Assembly (NCBI GenBank): GCA_009761415.1
Contig: QUOL01000004.1
Location: 1,922,001-1,986,000 of the forward strand
Direction of reading: 5' to 3'
DNA from: Sarcomyxa edulis
Lineage: Eukaryota > Basidiomycota > Agaricomycetes > Agaricales > Mycenaceae
DNA: 64,000 bases
Position 1 is the stretch's first letter, and each line of letters opens with the position of its first letter. Positions 11,747-23,634 of the stretch are shown here, piece after piece. The translations under genes were made by a program, and so were the position numbers. The notes under the pieces are model-generated. The model was not told the origin of the DNA. It searched no databases and worked only from the letters and a program-made list of their open reading frames with translations.

Positions 11747-11864
11747 GAAGTCTTTCACGAAATACACCACTCACTCATTGTTCGACGTGGCTGCAGTTAA
11801 GAGAATGTATATCCATGTCAATGCCAACAGACACTTACAAGATCAATTACAAGCATGTTTCTCT

Positions 11865-13710
11865 TCAATCAGAAATCTCAATCACATCATCTGGATTAAT
11901 GACCATAACTCCTTTCCCTTTCCCTCTCCCTCTCCCTCTCATGTCCAAACTCGCATCATCATCGACCCTCAGACCCCGAGCAATACCCATACTGGCAGCT
12001 TCAACCCTCCTCCTCGCATCCCTCGCGCTCGAACCCTTCATATTCTCCTTCTCATCGTCGCTTTCGATCTCAATAACATCTACATCCATCACGGGAGTAG
12101 TGGTACTCGCAACCCTCCTCTGGAATTGACTCGCAGACATGGATTCCAAAGCCTCCTTCTCAGCCAAAGCCATCTCCTCTAGAAACGCCTCATCTATCAC
12201 CATTTCTTCGTCCCCATAATCAGAAGTCGCTTCTGATTTTAGTTGAGTTTCATCCACTTCCATTCCCATCTTGTGCTCAGAGGGAACTTTCAACAACGAC
12301 ACAGCGCTCTTCTGCTGACATTTATCGAGATCCTCGTGATACCACATATCTCTAGCCAGCTCATCTTCATCTTCATCTATCCCCCAATCATCCGGAATCC
12401 TCGATTTGCCTTTTCCTTTAGATACAGATATGGATCGTGAGGGACTGGGTATATCTTCGTCACTGTCGTCGTCGTCATTTAGGAGGGGTCCACTTCGAAC
12501 GGGGGATAGACCTAGTGTCAGAGGTTGATGTTGATGTTTCGTGGAAGATGAGCCGCTGGCAGATGAGGGAGGTAGGGAAGAAAAATAGGATGATCGCGTT
12601 TCTGTGTTTTTACTGGCAACGAGGGTACGCGCGGAAGAGCTTGGGGCTGATGGGCGGGCGGATGAGGATGAAGATGGGCGTAACGTTGATGATGTAGAGT
12701 GTGCGTTCGAGGGAGGTGGACGTTGTACTTGTGCTGATGCTGGTGGGGAAGGTGGCGGTGGAGGCGGGGCACGAGGAGGGGGACTCGGTGGTGGAGGTGG
12801 AGGTGGTTGTGCCTGTGCTTCTTCTAGTTCTGGTTCTGGTAGACTAGATAGTGAAGGTTCAACGCGTGCGAGTGGTGAAACCAAAGTCGTGCTCACCCAA
12901 GTCGGATTCTGAGTCCCCTCATAAAGTCAACGTCTTGCACAGCTTGTCGATCTTCCGTTAGGTATCCTTTCAATTCCACGCACCCTGGTTCTAGAAACGC
13001 GATACCGCGACGAACCATGGGAGATTTCAAGAGGAGCTGCACATCGAGAGCTGATTAATGGAATCGAGTGATAGGGATGAACGTAACGCGTACTTTGTAC
13101 CCCAGAGGCGTAACACCCAACTCAAGGTCGGGGAGACTCCTAAACTCGATAGCCTGCAGAGTCGTCGCACCGTCACTCAATTCAAACTTGAGCATACCGC
13201 GAGGATATTTGGGAATTGGTCCTTCATCCTCCTCCACATCTTCTTCCTGTAACCCCAGCGCCTCCCGTTCCTCCCTTCTCCTCTGTACACCATCCGCCAA
13301 ATCAGCTATATCAATCCTCGTCTGCCTCACACCCATCAAGTTAAACGCGCTATTCGCGATCTCAGTCATAGCAATTATCTCCACCAAGATGGGCGTTGGG
13401 CCCAAACGCGTGGTTTGGGTGACTGCGATGTTGGGTGGCAGCCCTGTCCCGTGGAGCATGGAGTCGCGGAGGTCAGATTGGAGAAGTTGGGATTCAATGT
13501 GTTTTTTGATTTGTTGGATGTGATCCGGGGTGGTTGGAGTGAGATTATATTCCTCGAGGATCCAACCGTAGCACGCGTCGAGCCATTCCTGCCGGTGCCA
13601 TAGTCAGTCCCCTGTTCAGTGAGAGAATTGATATATCTACTCACCGGGTCTACCTTTGGTTTTGGGTATATTTTGTTGAGCCATTCTTTGATGTGAGGAG
13701 GAGGAGGCAT
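11865..13710 (-). CDS. RMI1: RecQ-mediated genome instability protein 1
   Basis: RMI1 is the OB-fold subunit that stabilises topoisomerase III with a RecQ helicase and dissolves double Holliday junctions. The preferred start is ATG 13708-13710 (MPPPPHIKEWLNKIYPKPKV); one 24 bp upstream is also in frame. Spliced exons give EWLDACYGWILEEYNL, the N-terminal helical part, then RLGPTPILVEIIAMTEIANS, MLKFELSDGATTLQAIEF and LPDLELGVTPLGYKV, the conserved OB region. LLKSPMVRRGIAFLEPG and ELKGYLTEDRQAVQDVDFMR follow. A 53-bp intron starting GTGAGC near 12895 links this in frame to a long C-terminal exon that is very rich in Pro and Ser, and later acidic. That exon holds DVIEIESDDE and ends PDDVIEISD, both resembling SUMO-interacting motifs. 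The start lies 92 bp from the divergent carnitine acetyltransferase start. Confidence 0.85.
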
Positions 13711-13802
13711 GCCACTGAAGCTGCAGCGCGTCAAGCTCGCGTTCCTAATTAGGCGAATATAAATTTTGACTCGATCTCTTAGGAGGAAATGAACGGAACA
13801 CC

Positions 13803-16265
13803 ATGCTAACGCTGGCCACCCGGACTCGCCCTCGAATAAAATCGTCTTTCATGCGCTCAAGTTCAACGAAAGCACAGGTCACCCTTCCCCGTCTTCCTAT
13901 CCCACCGCTACGTAAAACTCTAGACCGATATCTTGCTTCCATACAACCCCTGCTACTCGAGGATGAAGTTCGCACAGGAACACCTTTTGATTCTGCATAT
14001 GACCTTCGTGTCAAGTGGGCTGAAGAGTTTGAACTCGGCCTAGGAAGCGTATGCCAGGAGCGTCTACACGGTCTGTCTCGCCTGCGCTTTGCTTCACGAT
14101 TTTTTGTTTACTGATACTATACAGCAATCGACAGAATATCCCCCAACAACTGGCTCGACGATAATTTCTGGCTGAATAAGGCATATCTTGAATGGAGAGC
14201 ACCCTTGCCCATCAACTCGAATTGGTGGTTGGCCTTCAACAATGACAAGCAGGTGCCAGAACATGTACTTCGAGGGGGCGCTTCAACATCTGCCGCGGGG
14301 ATCACTCCATGGCAGGTCAGACGAGCGACGTGGGTCTTGCATAGGATACTCGACTTCAAAGATCGGTTGGATAATACGTGAGCAGCCTTGCTCCTCACCG
14401 TAACGAGTCCTTACAATGAATTCCCAAAGACAAGAACTTCACCCAGAAACGACCCGGACAGGTGTATGGCTCCGCGACAACGTATCCAAGATGTTCAACG
14501 TCGCGCGGATACCAAAGTTGGGCTGCGATACCCTCTCCGAACGCTGTGCGGACGCCAAATCAAGCAAAGTGCTGGTCATGATACACGACTGGTGTTACAC
14601 AGTCGACGTCTACGAACCTGAGCTCAGAGCACCTCGTGCGGACGATAACCCATCCATCCGGACTCTTCTTTCCCCGGGGATAATTGAATCACGTCTCCGC
14701 CAGATAGTCTACGACGTTCAAGAAAGACTCCTCCGAGGCGAACGAGCGGTACCAGTCGGACTTCTATCCTCTGATGACAGAGACATCTGGGCCAAGGTAA
14801 TCAATTCTTGTCTTATTGTCGTGCCAATTTATTTGCTCAACAGCTTTATATCATCAGAACCTCTCGCACCTCCTTTCCCTCTCGTCCCAGAACGAACGTA
14901 TTTACGAAACCATCCTCGGGTCCCTCATTGCGCTAAGCCTAGACGACTGGACTCACACGCACTCACACAACACACCTCATACCTCTCCATACCCACTTCC
15001 AATAGATGTAGACACACCCCAGGAAATAAATTCACATCTACACAACATTCGCTCCTCATCTTCAGCTCACAACCGATGGTTCGACAAACCACTCACCCTC
15101 ATCGTCGAACCCAATTCTCGCGCTGGCGCTATGGGGGAGCATTCCCCCTGTGATGCCCTCGTTCCCAGTATTGTTTGTGAATGGGGGATAGTGGAAGGTA
15201 TCGATGAGAAGACACTTGAGCCTTTGGTTGACTTTGAAGTGGAGGATCGTCGAGGGGGATGGGAGAGGTTGGAATGGGTGACGGATGCCACTATCGAGGA
15301 GGCGTGTATAGACTCGGAGAGGAAAGCGAAAGTATTGATCCAAAACTCGGATGATAGTGTTCTCAGATTCGAAGAGTATGGAACAGATTGGATCAAAGGC
15401 ATCGGTACGTCTTGTCTTCCTTACGTCTCTCTTGTCTTTCCATCACGTTCGCTAACAACCTTGTATCCTCCATAGCTAGACTGTCTCCCGACGCCTACAT
15501 ACAGATGGCTCTTCAACTCGCATGGTACAAAACGCGTCAAGAATTTACGGCAACGTACGAAACGGCCTTGACTCGGATGTTCAACCGCGGACGGACGGAG
15601 ACAATACGCACGCTGACGAACGACAGCCGTGCGTTTGTTCTAGCCATGGTAGATCCGACTGTTGATGTGAGTCCATATTGGACCCTTTGGCATCTCCATT
15701 GCTGAACGTATCCCAGGTTCCAACCCGACACGATCTCCTCCGCCGTGCCATCCAAACACATACTACCCTCACTCGCGAGGCAGCGACTGGCCGTGGAATT
15801 GATCGGCACCTTCTCGGCCTACGATTGATGCTTAAACCAGGGGAGGGTGAGCGGTGCGAGTTGTTCGAAGATGAACTGTTCGAACGTAGCTCGAGGTGGA
15901 AGTTGAGTACAAGCGGACTGAGTGCTGGCCATCTGTTCAGGGGAACTGGGTGTGTACTGAACGGTCTCCTTCGGCAACGGTTATATTGATACCATATTCC
16001 AACAGGTTCGGAGCTGCATATGATGATGGCTATGGGATAAATTGTATGTCAACTCTGGGTCTGAATCCTTCTTCCTCCGCTGATACACTTCTATTCAAAA
16101 GATCTCGCTGCACCGGATATCCTCAAGTTTGGAATAGAATGCAAACACTCTGATCCACTCACATCTACACCAAAGTTCCAAGCTGCGCTTGTCGAAGCAT
16201 TACAGCAAATGAAAAGCATATATACCACAACTGGGAGCACCACTTTTGTTACTAGTCACTTATAA
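13803..16265 (+). CDS. carnitine O-acetyltransferase
   Basis: The enzyme moves acetyl groups between CoA and carnitine so they can cross organelle membranes. Start ATG 13803 gives MLTLATRTRPRIKSSFMRSS, an Arg/Ser-rich, acid-free leader typical of a mitochondrial presequence. The family body follows over about eight exons: LPRLPIPPLRKTLDRYLASI, NNWLDDNFWLNKAYLEWRAP, then SKVLVMIHDWCYTVDVYE. The catalytic His is in GAMGEHSPCDALVPSIVCEW. Later come LSPDAYIQMALQLAWYKTR, YETALTRMFNRGRTETIRT, the C-terminal STSGLSAGHLFRGTG and FGAAYDDGYGINY. The protein ends TSHL at the TAA 16263-16265; SHL fits the peroxisomal PTS1 pattern, implying dual mitochondrial and peroxisomal targeting. All active-site elements are present. 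Choline or carnitine palmitoyl relatives are less likely because the YAT-type segments match throughout. Confidence 0.92.
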
Positions 16266-16507
16266 ATCTCGCAAACCATTTGATATCATAATCTTGAAAG
16301 ACTGCCAGATGAAAAATTTACATATGGATGTGTTTTTGATTTTTTGATTTTTATTGGCGTAATGTGCATAATTTGGCATAATGGATGCAAATGCATCAGA
16401 AGAAGGAAAGAAAAGAAGAGAAAAATAGAAGAAGAGGAAAATAGAAGAATAGAAACAGAGAAAAGAGTAGTGGCATAGTCAAAATGGAGATTGAAAGCTT
16501 TACATCA

Positions 16508-19289
16508 TCACTCGAAGAATCTCCCATTCTCCACATCTGTGTTACTCAACCATGCCTTCTCCCCTTGCTTGGCAAGCAGCTCACCTGCAAGTGATTTAGC
16601 CCCAACACCTTGCAAAAATGCTTGGCTGGAGACTATAAACATCCCACGTTTGAAACGAGTCAGCATAACATTGGTCCTTCGTAGATCCTTGAGAAATCCT
16701 AATGCTCGAGATCGAACAAGTGAGATAATGATGTAGTCATCTTCATTTCCTGGTATCAAAAATCAATCAGAAAATGTCACAAACATAGAATAAAGAATAG
16801 AGAGAGAAGGACCTTGGAATGAATCAACATTGAAACATTTGTCATTCCAGTCAAGTCCTTCAGTGGCTTTCATCTCTGATTCAATAGCATTGCGTTGTGC
16901 ATCATAAGGTGTGATAATGCGATAAGATTTGCCTTGATCTTGTAGGTGTTGAGCCACCTTCAAGACTATGGCAATTTCTGTAAGATTCTATAAACTTGAG
17001 GATTAGAGATATTGGAAACATAAAAGAACCCAAGATAAGACTTTACCAGATAACTTGTGTTTTCAAATTTTTCATTACCTCCAGCATTGATAAAAAAGCA
17101 AGCTTGGATGTTGTCAGTTATAGGGTGTTTGGGGTTGGAGTGTAATTTGCCGTTGTAAACAGCATCAGATATGAAGTGCCCAATCTGAGGGGGCATACGG
17201 TCTATGACATTTGTTAAATTTTATTTGAACAATAGGAAACTAATGCACACATACATTGGGTATCAAGAAACAATGCCTGGTCTCGTAAGTGGGTAATTTC
17301 GAAGATACTTTGAAGATCTTGCAGATCTTCCTGGCCATAAGGTGGTACTAACACATAGGTGAGTAAGAAAAACAGATGATTTGTTCCGGACTAAAAGGCC
17401 ACATACATTGTTTGTCATCTCCAATAAAACATAACTTTCGAAGGCTGCCACTGAATTTGGTGAGAACAGGAATGTAATCACCAACTTCAATCTGACTAGC
17501 TTCATCAATTATGAGAGTTTTTACCGGAACTTTGGAGGTGAATTTCTGTATGTGGTTATTTGAAAGCATGCTAAGGGTGCATAAGACGACCTTGAAAGGG
17601 TCTTTGTATCTGAATTTTGCAAATTCATCAGAGCGAATGATATTCTTGTGAATCTCTGTATAGAGATGTTCATGCCTGTATACAGATAATAAGCAATTTG
17701 AAACATATTTGAGGTCAGACAACATACCAATCATAATGAAAATCTTTAGAAACCAGAAGTTTCCAGTCCAAGAAGCCAATCGCAGCCAGCTTTTCAGCTA
17801 TGTTCTTGACTGCCACATTGGACTGTGCCACTAGCCAAATACCCGACTGTCCATCCTGGATGGCAAGATGGACAAATGCAGCTATGACACTGGTTTTTCC
17901 AGTACCTGGAGGTCCGTGGATAAGAGTGATATGATGATGGTTGGTATAGGACAGTAATTCATCAATGGCTTGGATTTGAGAAGTGTTTAGAGGAACAAGA
18001 TCAAAATCGGGAGGAAATGATGATTTCGTGAGGGGATCTTGAATATAATCGTCCGGCCATGATGATTCTGTGGAGAAGAAGATATTTTGAAACCAAGGGT
18101 TATCACTGAGAAGATCGAGAGATCCTTGAAGGATACGTAAGAGGGTTTGGGCTCGAGAAGCTTCAGCAGTGGTTGGATTATCACGACCAAGAGTAGTGAT
18201 TGAACCAACAGTTTTCCCCAACAATTCACCGCGGGTATTGATGGTTCCAGATCGACCGACGACTGAACCGGCCTGCCCCGGAAGGACATATTTCGCACCG
18301 TACTCGTTGTTTATCACAATGCGAACAGGCTGCAATTACTGGAAAATCAATATAGGTTTTAATGCAACAACAAAAGGCTCACCCGATCGGATCTCTGAAT
18401 CTTGTTCTTGTAGGATAAGGATATGGCTTTGAACTGGCCAGTCTCGGCATCCTGACTTGCGACGAAGTCGTGACTGACTTGTTGAGGTTTCATTTGATCA
18501 AGGCGGAACGTGTCGTGAGCAGCCTTGGCTATAAAATCTAAATGCTGTGCTCTCAAATTCAGTACAGGACGGCGCTAGCAGACTAACAATGCAGACTATA
18601 TGAAATTGACTTACCATTTCCGTCAACTTCAACGTATCGATCCTTGGCACTTTGTACAGAAAATCCTGCGTAGGGTCGACGCGCGCGATGAAGTTCGATA
18701 GCCACGCTCGAAAAAACAGATCCTCGAGACTGTTTTGCGCAGCGAGATCGTTGGTTTGATAGTACGTGAGATCTTCGAATATCTTTGTCACATTGCTGGT
18801 CAAAATCTTGTAATCCGCACCCAAAGCCCGTTGGACAGTAGCAAGGGGTTGACGAGCATTAGGGTCACGGGAAGTCTCGGGAGGGAATGCGGATTGGATA
18901 TCAACACCGTTGGTAATGCGAGTGCCGCGAACGTCGAGATACAACGACATCGCTAGCGGAGCGAGATCGAATGCGTAGATTCCCCAGCCAGCTCGACAGA
19001 GTAACATATCCTGCAACAATCTCGCCCCTGTGGGTGTATCGTCGGGCGATGAACTCCCGGAGCTTCCGGAGAATTCGATGATCAGACCATAGGTGTCTAT
19101 GGCCACAGCGATCGCGATGAGCTTTCCGGCCTGCGAGTAGCCTGGCGATACCCCAAGAGGGTGTTCGAGGAATACACGAAGGTGCTCTTCACTAAGGGCA
19201 GATGCTGCCACTCTGAGGACTCGGGATCTGGATTCGGTCAAGTCAATGATATTCTGTTGCAGTCTGAAGCGATCTTTAGACCCAAGCAT
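16508..19289 (-). CDS. UPF1/NAM7-like superfamily 1 helicase, tandem copy 1
   Basis: This is an ATP-dependent SF1B helicase of unknown cellular role. The start is the ATG at 19287-19289 (MLGSKDRFRLQQNI). The N-terminal 250 or so residues resemble a degenerate 3'-5' exonuclease (RNase D-like) fold, with IAIAVAIDTYGLIIEF and GIYAFDLAPLAMSLYLDVRG; the full acidic catalytic set is not evident. The helicase core is complete: LNTSQIQAIDELL, Walker A GPPGTGKTSV near 17900, Walker B IDEASQIEVGDY near 17490, GDDKQ, VDSFQG with GNEDDYIIISLVRS, and NVMLTRFKRG near 16670. It ends at 16508. At least six introns interrupt it, several at the same places as in copy 2. The 3' half is noticeably AT-rich compared with its own 5' half and with copy 2. 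Confidence 0.82.
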
Positions 19290-19492
19290 GAATGCCCTTA
19301 TAGAGTGTAGACAGTGTTGAAATCGGTGTTGAGACTGGATAGAAGAGGAATAGAGAAGATGAAAGATGTGTTGATTCGAGTCTGCTTCGACTCGGACGCA
19401 GACGGTCGGCCTCGGTCAGTATGGACGTCCTCATGGTGAGTATTCAAGAAATTCAGAATTGTCCAACATAGTGATGAATATGTAGATGGTAA

Positions 19493-22333
19493 CTATTTCG
19501 AAGATGTATCTTGAGAGCGAGCCGATTCCTTCTTCAAACGATACCAACAATTCTTTCCGAGCATAACTGCAAGTGCTGCAACTAACGAGTCGGGCGCAAC
19601 CTGCTCAAGAAAGGCCTTGCTGGTGCAGATCGTCATGCTTTTCTTGCAACGAGTGAGCATGACGTTGACACGACGTGGTTCACGCAAGAACCCAACCTTC
19701 ACCGAGCGTACGAGAGAGATTAGGATATGATCATCCTCGTTGCCTATGAGAGTATCGAGCGTCAATCATAGATAGATAGCAAGGCACCAATGGAGGAATA
19801 GTGACAATACCTTGGAAAGAGTCGACGTTGAAACATTTGTCCTCCCAAGGAAGCTTGGCGTCTTTGAGTTCCCTTTCAATCCTGGAACGCTGGGCGTCAT
19901 ATGGGGTGATGATCCGGAACGATTTACGTTCAGCCGTATAATGACGCGCAAGTTGGACCAACGCTTGAACTTCTCGGACATTCTGTAATCGCGCGTTATT
20001 GCGTTTATCTCATGAGCTGAATAATTCAGAGGACTTACGATCCAACTGTGACCGCATTTCTCCTCTTTCCCATTGTAGACGTCGATAAACTGGCAACTCG
20101 ATCGGGCTGTGATGGGGTGGCTAGACTTCAATCGATTGTCGTATACTTGCCCAGAGATGAATGAACCAATTGGAATAGGCATTCGATCTAAGAAAAACCA
20201 TAATGTCAGCACCGTGATCCCCGATGAAACGTGGGTCATAGATCGTACATTGCGTATCGAGAAAGACGGCATTGTCTCTCAGATGAGGTACCTCGAAAAT
20301 ACTGTCCAGATCTTTTAGATCCTCTTGTCCGTACGGAGCCACTGCGGAGGAAAGATAATCATAACCCGAGTTGACTTGATGGAATTGACTTACGTTGTTT
20401 GTCATCACCAATGAAGACAACCTTGCGAAGGGTATGTTGGAAGCGAAAGAACATCGGCAAGTAGTCGCCCACGTCGATCTGACTAGCCTCGTCGACTATG
20501 ACCGTCTGGATGGGAACTATTCGAGTAAAGGCCGATATCCTGTCGTTTGACAGCATGCTGAGAGTGCACAAGATCACCTTCGATCCTAACAACAATCGAT
20601 TGGTGGCTACGATGTCGTCGACAAAGGAATCAGACCTGATGATATTTGTCTCTAGTTTCTCGTAGAGGTGTTCGTGCCTAGAAGCCGTATTGTATGTCGA
20701 TTGGATTACACACGAAAGATACTGGAAAGTGCGACGAACCAGTCGAAATGAAAATCTCTCGAGACAAGTAACCTGAAGTCGAAAAAGTCGACGTCTGCTA
20801 GTTTCTCAGCGATGTTCTTCACAGCCACGTTGGACTGAGCTACCAGCCACAACGTTCGAAGGGCATCACGGTTAAACATCAGACTAGTAACAGCCGCGGC
20901 TATCACGGTTGTTTTTCCTGTACCCGGAGGGCTGAAATGTGGTTCGGGAGTCAAGAAAGTTCAGAGGTACAGAAAGCCGAACGCGACGTACCCGTGTATA
21001 AGAACGACTTGTTCTTGTGCATGGTCGGAAAGAATGGCCTCTATAGCCTGCATTTGGGATGAGTTTGGCGTTCGGGAAGGAAAGTATAGAGGCTTAGATC
21101 CAGAAGTTGGCTGAGACGAACTAGGCGAAGAAGAATCAGGTGGGAACCAGACTCGTCGGACTAAGGGCTGTCTCAATAGGATTATAGACCGTTGAAGTGA
21201 TTTCAACAGAATCATTGATCGTTGCGCCTCAGCATTAGTGGGATCCTCTCGACCGACGGTAGTGATGGAGTGGATCTTATCTCCTGTAAACGCGCCCTTT
21301 AGAGATACTGTAGCTGCACGCCCAGAGGTGTTGGTTGTCTTCCCCGAAATGATTGCAAGCTTTCCCCTGCCTTTTGTCTCGACTTCGAGTCTCTGGCCAG
21401 ATTTTAGTATGTAACTGACGAATATGACTGTTCCGGTGTCCTCGTACCTGAGTTTGGGACGTACGCATCACACGGGTCCTGTAGCGGGTAGATGTCAAGT
21501 TCAGATTACCACTCTTATAGCTGAATTTTGCGTCGACGTCGTTCTTGACTCTTGTAGGCTTGAGGGCAGTAAGCCGATCGGCATCACGGGCGGTCTTTGC
21601 CAAGACATTCAATTCCTACAAAATGTAATCAGAATGATAACATCGCACGGTGGTTAGGTCTATTCAGACTGACCATTGTATCAAACGTCAGAGTATCTAT
21701 CATCGGGACCTTAGCAATTTTTTGTGCAAGTTGAGATAGGCTACCGGCCCGACAAGCAGTCCATGCCTGGAGAGCTACGTGTTGCATCGTCGTATCGATA
21801 CCCTCCTCATGCTTGAAGAGGGTAACGACATTAGCCCTTTCGAGATTACCCGCGCCACCAAGAGCGTTCATCATCGCATCAAGGGACCGACGATCTGCTC
21901 TCGACACAGACAGCATGTCGACGCCATCGGTGATATACAGACGTAGGTCGTAATACAGAGAGAAAGCGAGTTTGTCGAATTTGAAGGCGTATTTAGTGGT
22001 GGAGGCGTGGCAGAGGATGTTATCTTGTAACAGCTTACGACCTTGGCTGAGTGCTTGGGTGTTTTTCTTCTTCTTTCGACCGTTCGACTTGGGGGTACCC
22101 TTCGTAAGGCGGATGATAAGGCCCTGCGTGAATGTTGAGAACGCAAGGACGTTAAGGACACAGTGAGACCCATAGACTGGGGCGACGCCAACAGCGCCAT
22201 TGGCGGGTATACTGTCCAGAAATGGGCGTAATTTAGCGACTGTTAAGTCGTTTTCGTGGCAGATAGTCACTCGAATGGGTGGATGAGACTCCTTGAAGAT
22301 GTTCTGGCGCAATTCGAAAGGTTTGTCGGTCAT
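19493..22333 (-). CDS. UPF1/NAM7-like superfamily 1 helicase, tandem copy 2
   Basis: This paralogue of the neighbouring helicase has the same strand and domain plan. The start is ATG 22331-22333 (MTDKPFELRQNIFKESHPPI). An N-terminal exonuclease-like region includes AFKFDKLAFSLYYDLRLYIT and a mid-region basic patch (KSNGRKKKKN). The core has NSSQMQAIEAIL, Walker A PPGTGKTTVIAAAVTSL split by an intron near 20935, WLVAQSNVAVKNIAEKLADV, VDEASQIDVGDYLPMFF, VFIGDDKQ, FLDTQ, VDSFQG, GNEDDHILISLVRSVKVGF and NVMLTRCKKS. It ends at 19493, with a 203-bp gap to copy 1. Base composition is even across the gene, around half G+C in the lines counted. All SF1B motifs are intact, so it should hydrolyse ATP. 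Its target (RNA or DNA) cannot be told from sequence. Confidence 0.82.
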
Positions 22334-22790
22334 GATGGGAGTGGGACAGATAGTGCTAGTGAGGTATCACCGAAACGTGTACCCTTACAAAAGGCTTCGC
22401 ATGGCAGGAAACAGCGTGCCGCAGTGAACCAAAGACGCCCATTAAAGATGTGACGAGAAGTATAGACTTCCTCTCCACATGAATTCCCGAATAGAAAGCT
22501 CTTTGGATGTGATTTTGTCTAACAAGATGAACCCATGAGAGATTCTGCGAGCCGATATTATGCCCATCTCGTATAGAATGGAAGATCAGCATTGAGGCCC
22601 CAGAGATCAAGAATGTGTCCTGGACACGTTGCCCAACCGAGCCTTGGAGTTTCGCTCGCAAAGATGCCTTTGAGGATATGACGGGAGGCCCGAAGAAGGT
22701 TGGATGAAGTTCAAATTGTTCGCGGAGTACGAACCAAATTCTCAGCGCCAAACCTCCTCAAGCCGGTTCTCCCTTTGATATTCACTCCCA
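22334..22790. other. divergent intergenic region
   Basis: This 457-bp spacer lies between the starts of helicase copy 2 (-) and TIM14 (+), so it should hold both promoters. No RNA gene or convincing frame is seen. Confidence 0.4.
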
Positions 22791-23169
22791 ATGGCAACAC
22801 CACTTCTATACGGTGTAGGGGCTATCGCAGCAGCTCTGGTTGGCCGAAATCTCGTCCGCAGAGGAATTATCGGTGGAAAAAGAGCCACGGAAGAATGGGT
22901 AAAGGGAGGCTTCAAGGCAAAGATGGACCGTAAAGAGGCTATTGCTATCCTTGGGCTCAAGTGCGTTGTCTATCCTTCGCTCGTGTGTATATATACCTTC
23001 AGCTGAACTCGTCTACAGAGATGGCCCACAGTTGCGTAACAGACTGAAGGACGCCCACCGTCACATCATGCTTGCCAACCATCCTGACCGAGGGGGCTCA
23101 CCGTATATTGCCAGTAAGATAAACGAAGCGAAGGATTTGCTGGATAGGACAGATGGGAAGCTTCGGTGA
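22791..23169 (+). CDS. PAM18: mitochondrial import motor J-protein TIM14
   Basis: This inner-membrane co-chaperone stimulates mtHsp70 in the import motor. The start is ATG 22791. [20 protein letters not shown] is a membrane helix, followed by [19 protein letters not shown] and [15 protein letters not shown] single intron (about 22961-23019) joins this to the J domain [20 protein letters not shown], then [20 protein letters not shown] with the essential HPD, ending DRTDGKLR. The product of about 105-110 residues matches the short fungal and animal forms without a long intermembrane-space extension. All functional elements are intact. Confidence 0.94.
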
Positions 23170-23634
23170 CCACTTCGATATATTTAATAGATTTGGTCAG
23201 TATGGTGTGCTACTTTCTTCGTTCCAGCCAGACGTACTTACGCGAAACCTACAGCTTTTTATCATGTGTATTACCATCAATTCCCTGGCATCGTCTTTAC
23301 TCCCTTAATCAGAACCTCCCGCTCAATACCCTCTCTCTCATATAAATCTCCAAAAGTCCGAATTTTCGTGCAACCCTCTACAGTCCGACGCCGAAAGCGG
23401 AGATCAGGTCACCAGGATGTCTGTACAATGGCAACAGATTCGTCCTCTCCATCAGTTATTCAATAGCTAATCTCAAATCTGAGAGTTCGATGTCGACTCC
23501 TCTTCCAAGGCAGACAATATTTTTCGACGATGCTGACTAAGCGCAACCCGGCTTTTTCGCCGACCACCTCGACACTATCGTCAACATTTCAACTTGAAGA
23601 CCCCGGAAGACTAGCGGAACCTCGAACATTCAAA
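23170..23634. other. intergenic region upstream of the methyltransferase
   Basis: These 465 bp lie between two plus-strand genes. It probably contains the TIM14 3' region and the promoter of the methyltransferase, and nothing further is recognised. Confidence 0.4.

Noticed and set aside
12437..12912. Plus-strand Gly/Ala-rich frames opposite RMI1
   Set aside because: They mirror the polyproline-coding stretch of RMI1 and carry no independent evidence.
22356..22751. Minus-strand 131-codon open frame between helicase copy 2 and TIM14
   Set aside because: No domain, and its position coincides with the expected divergent promoter.
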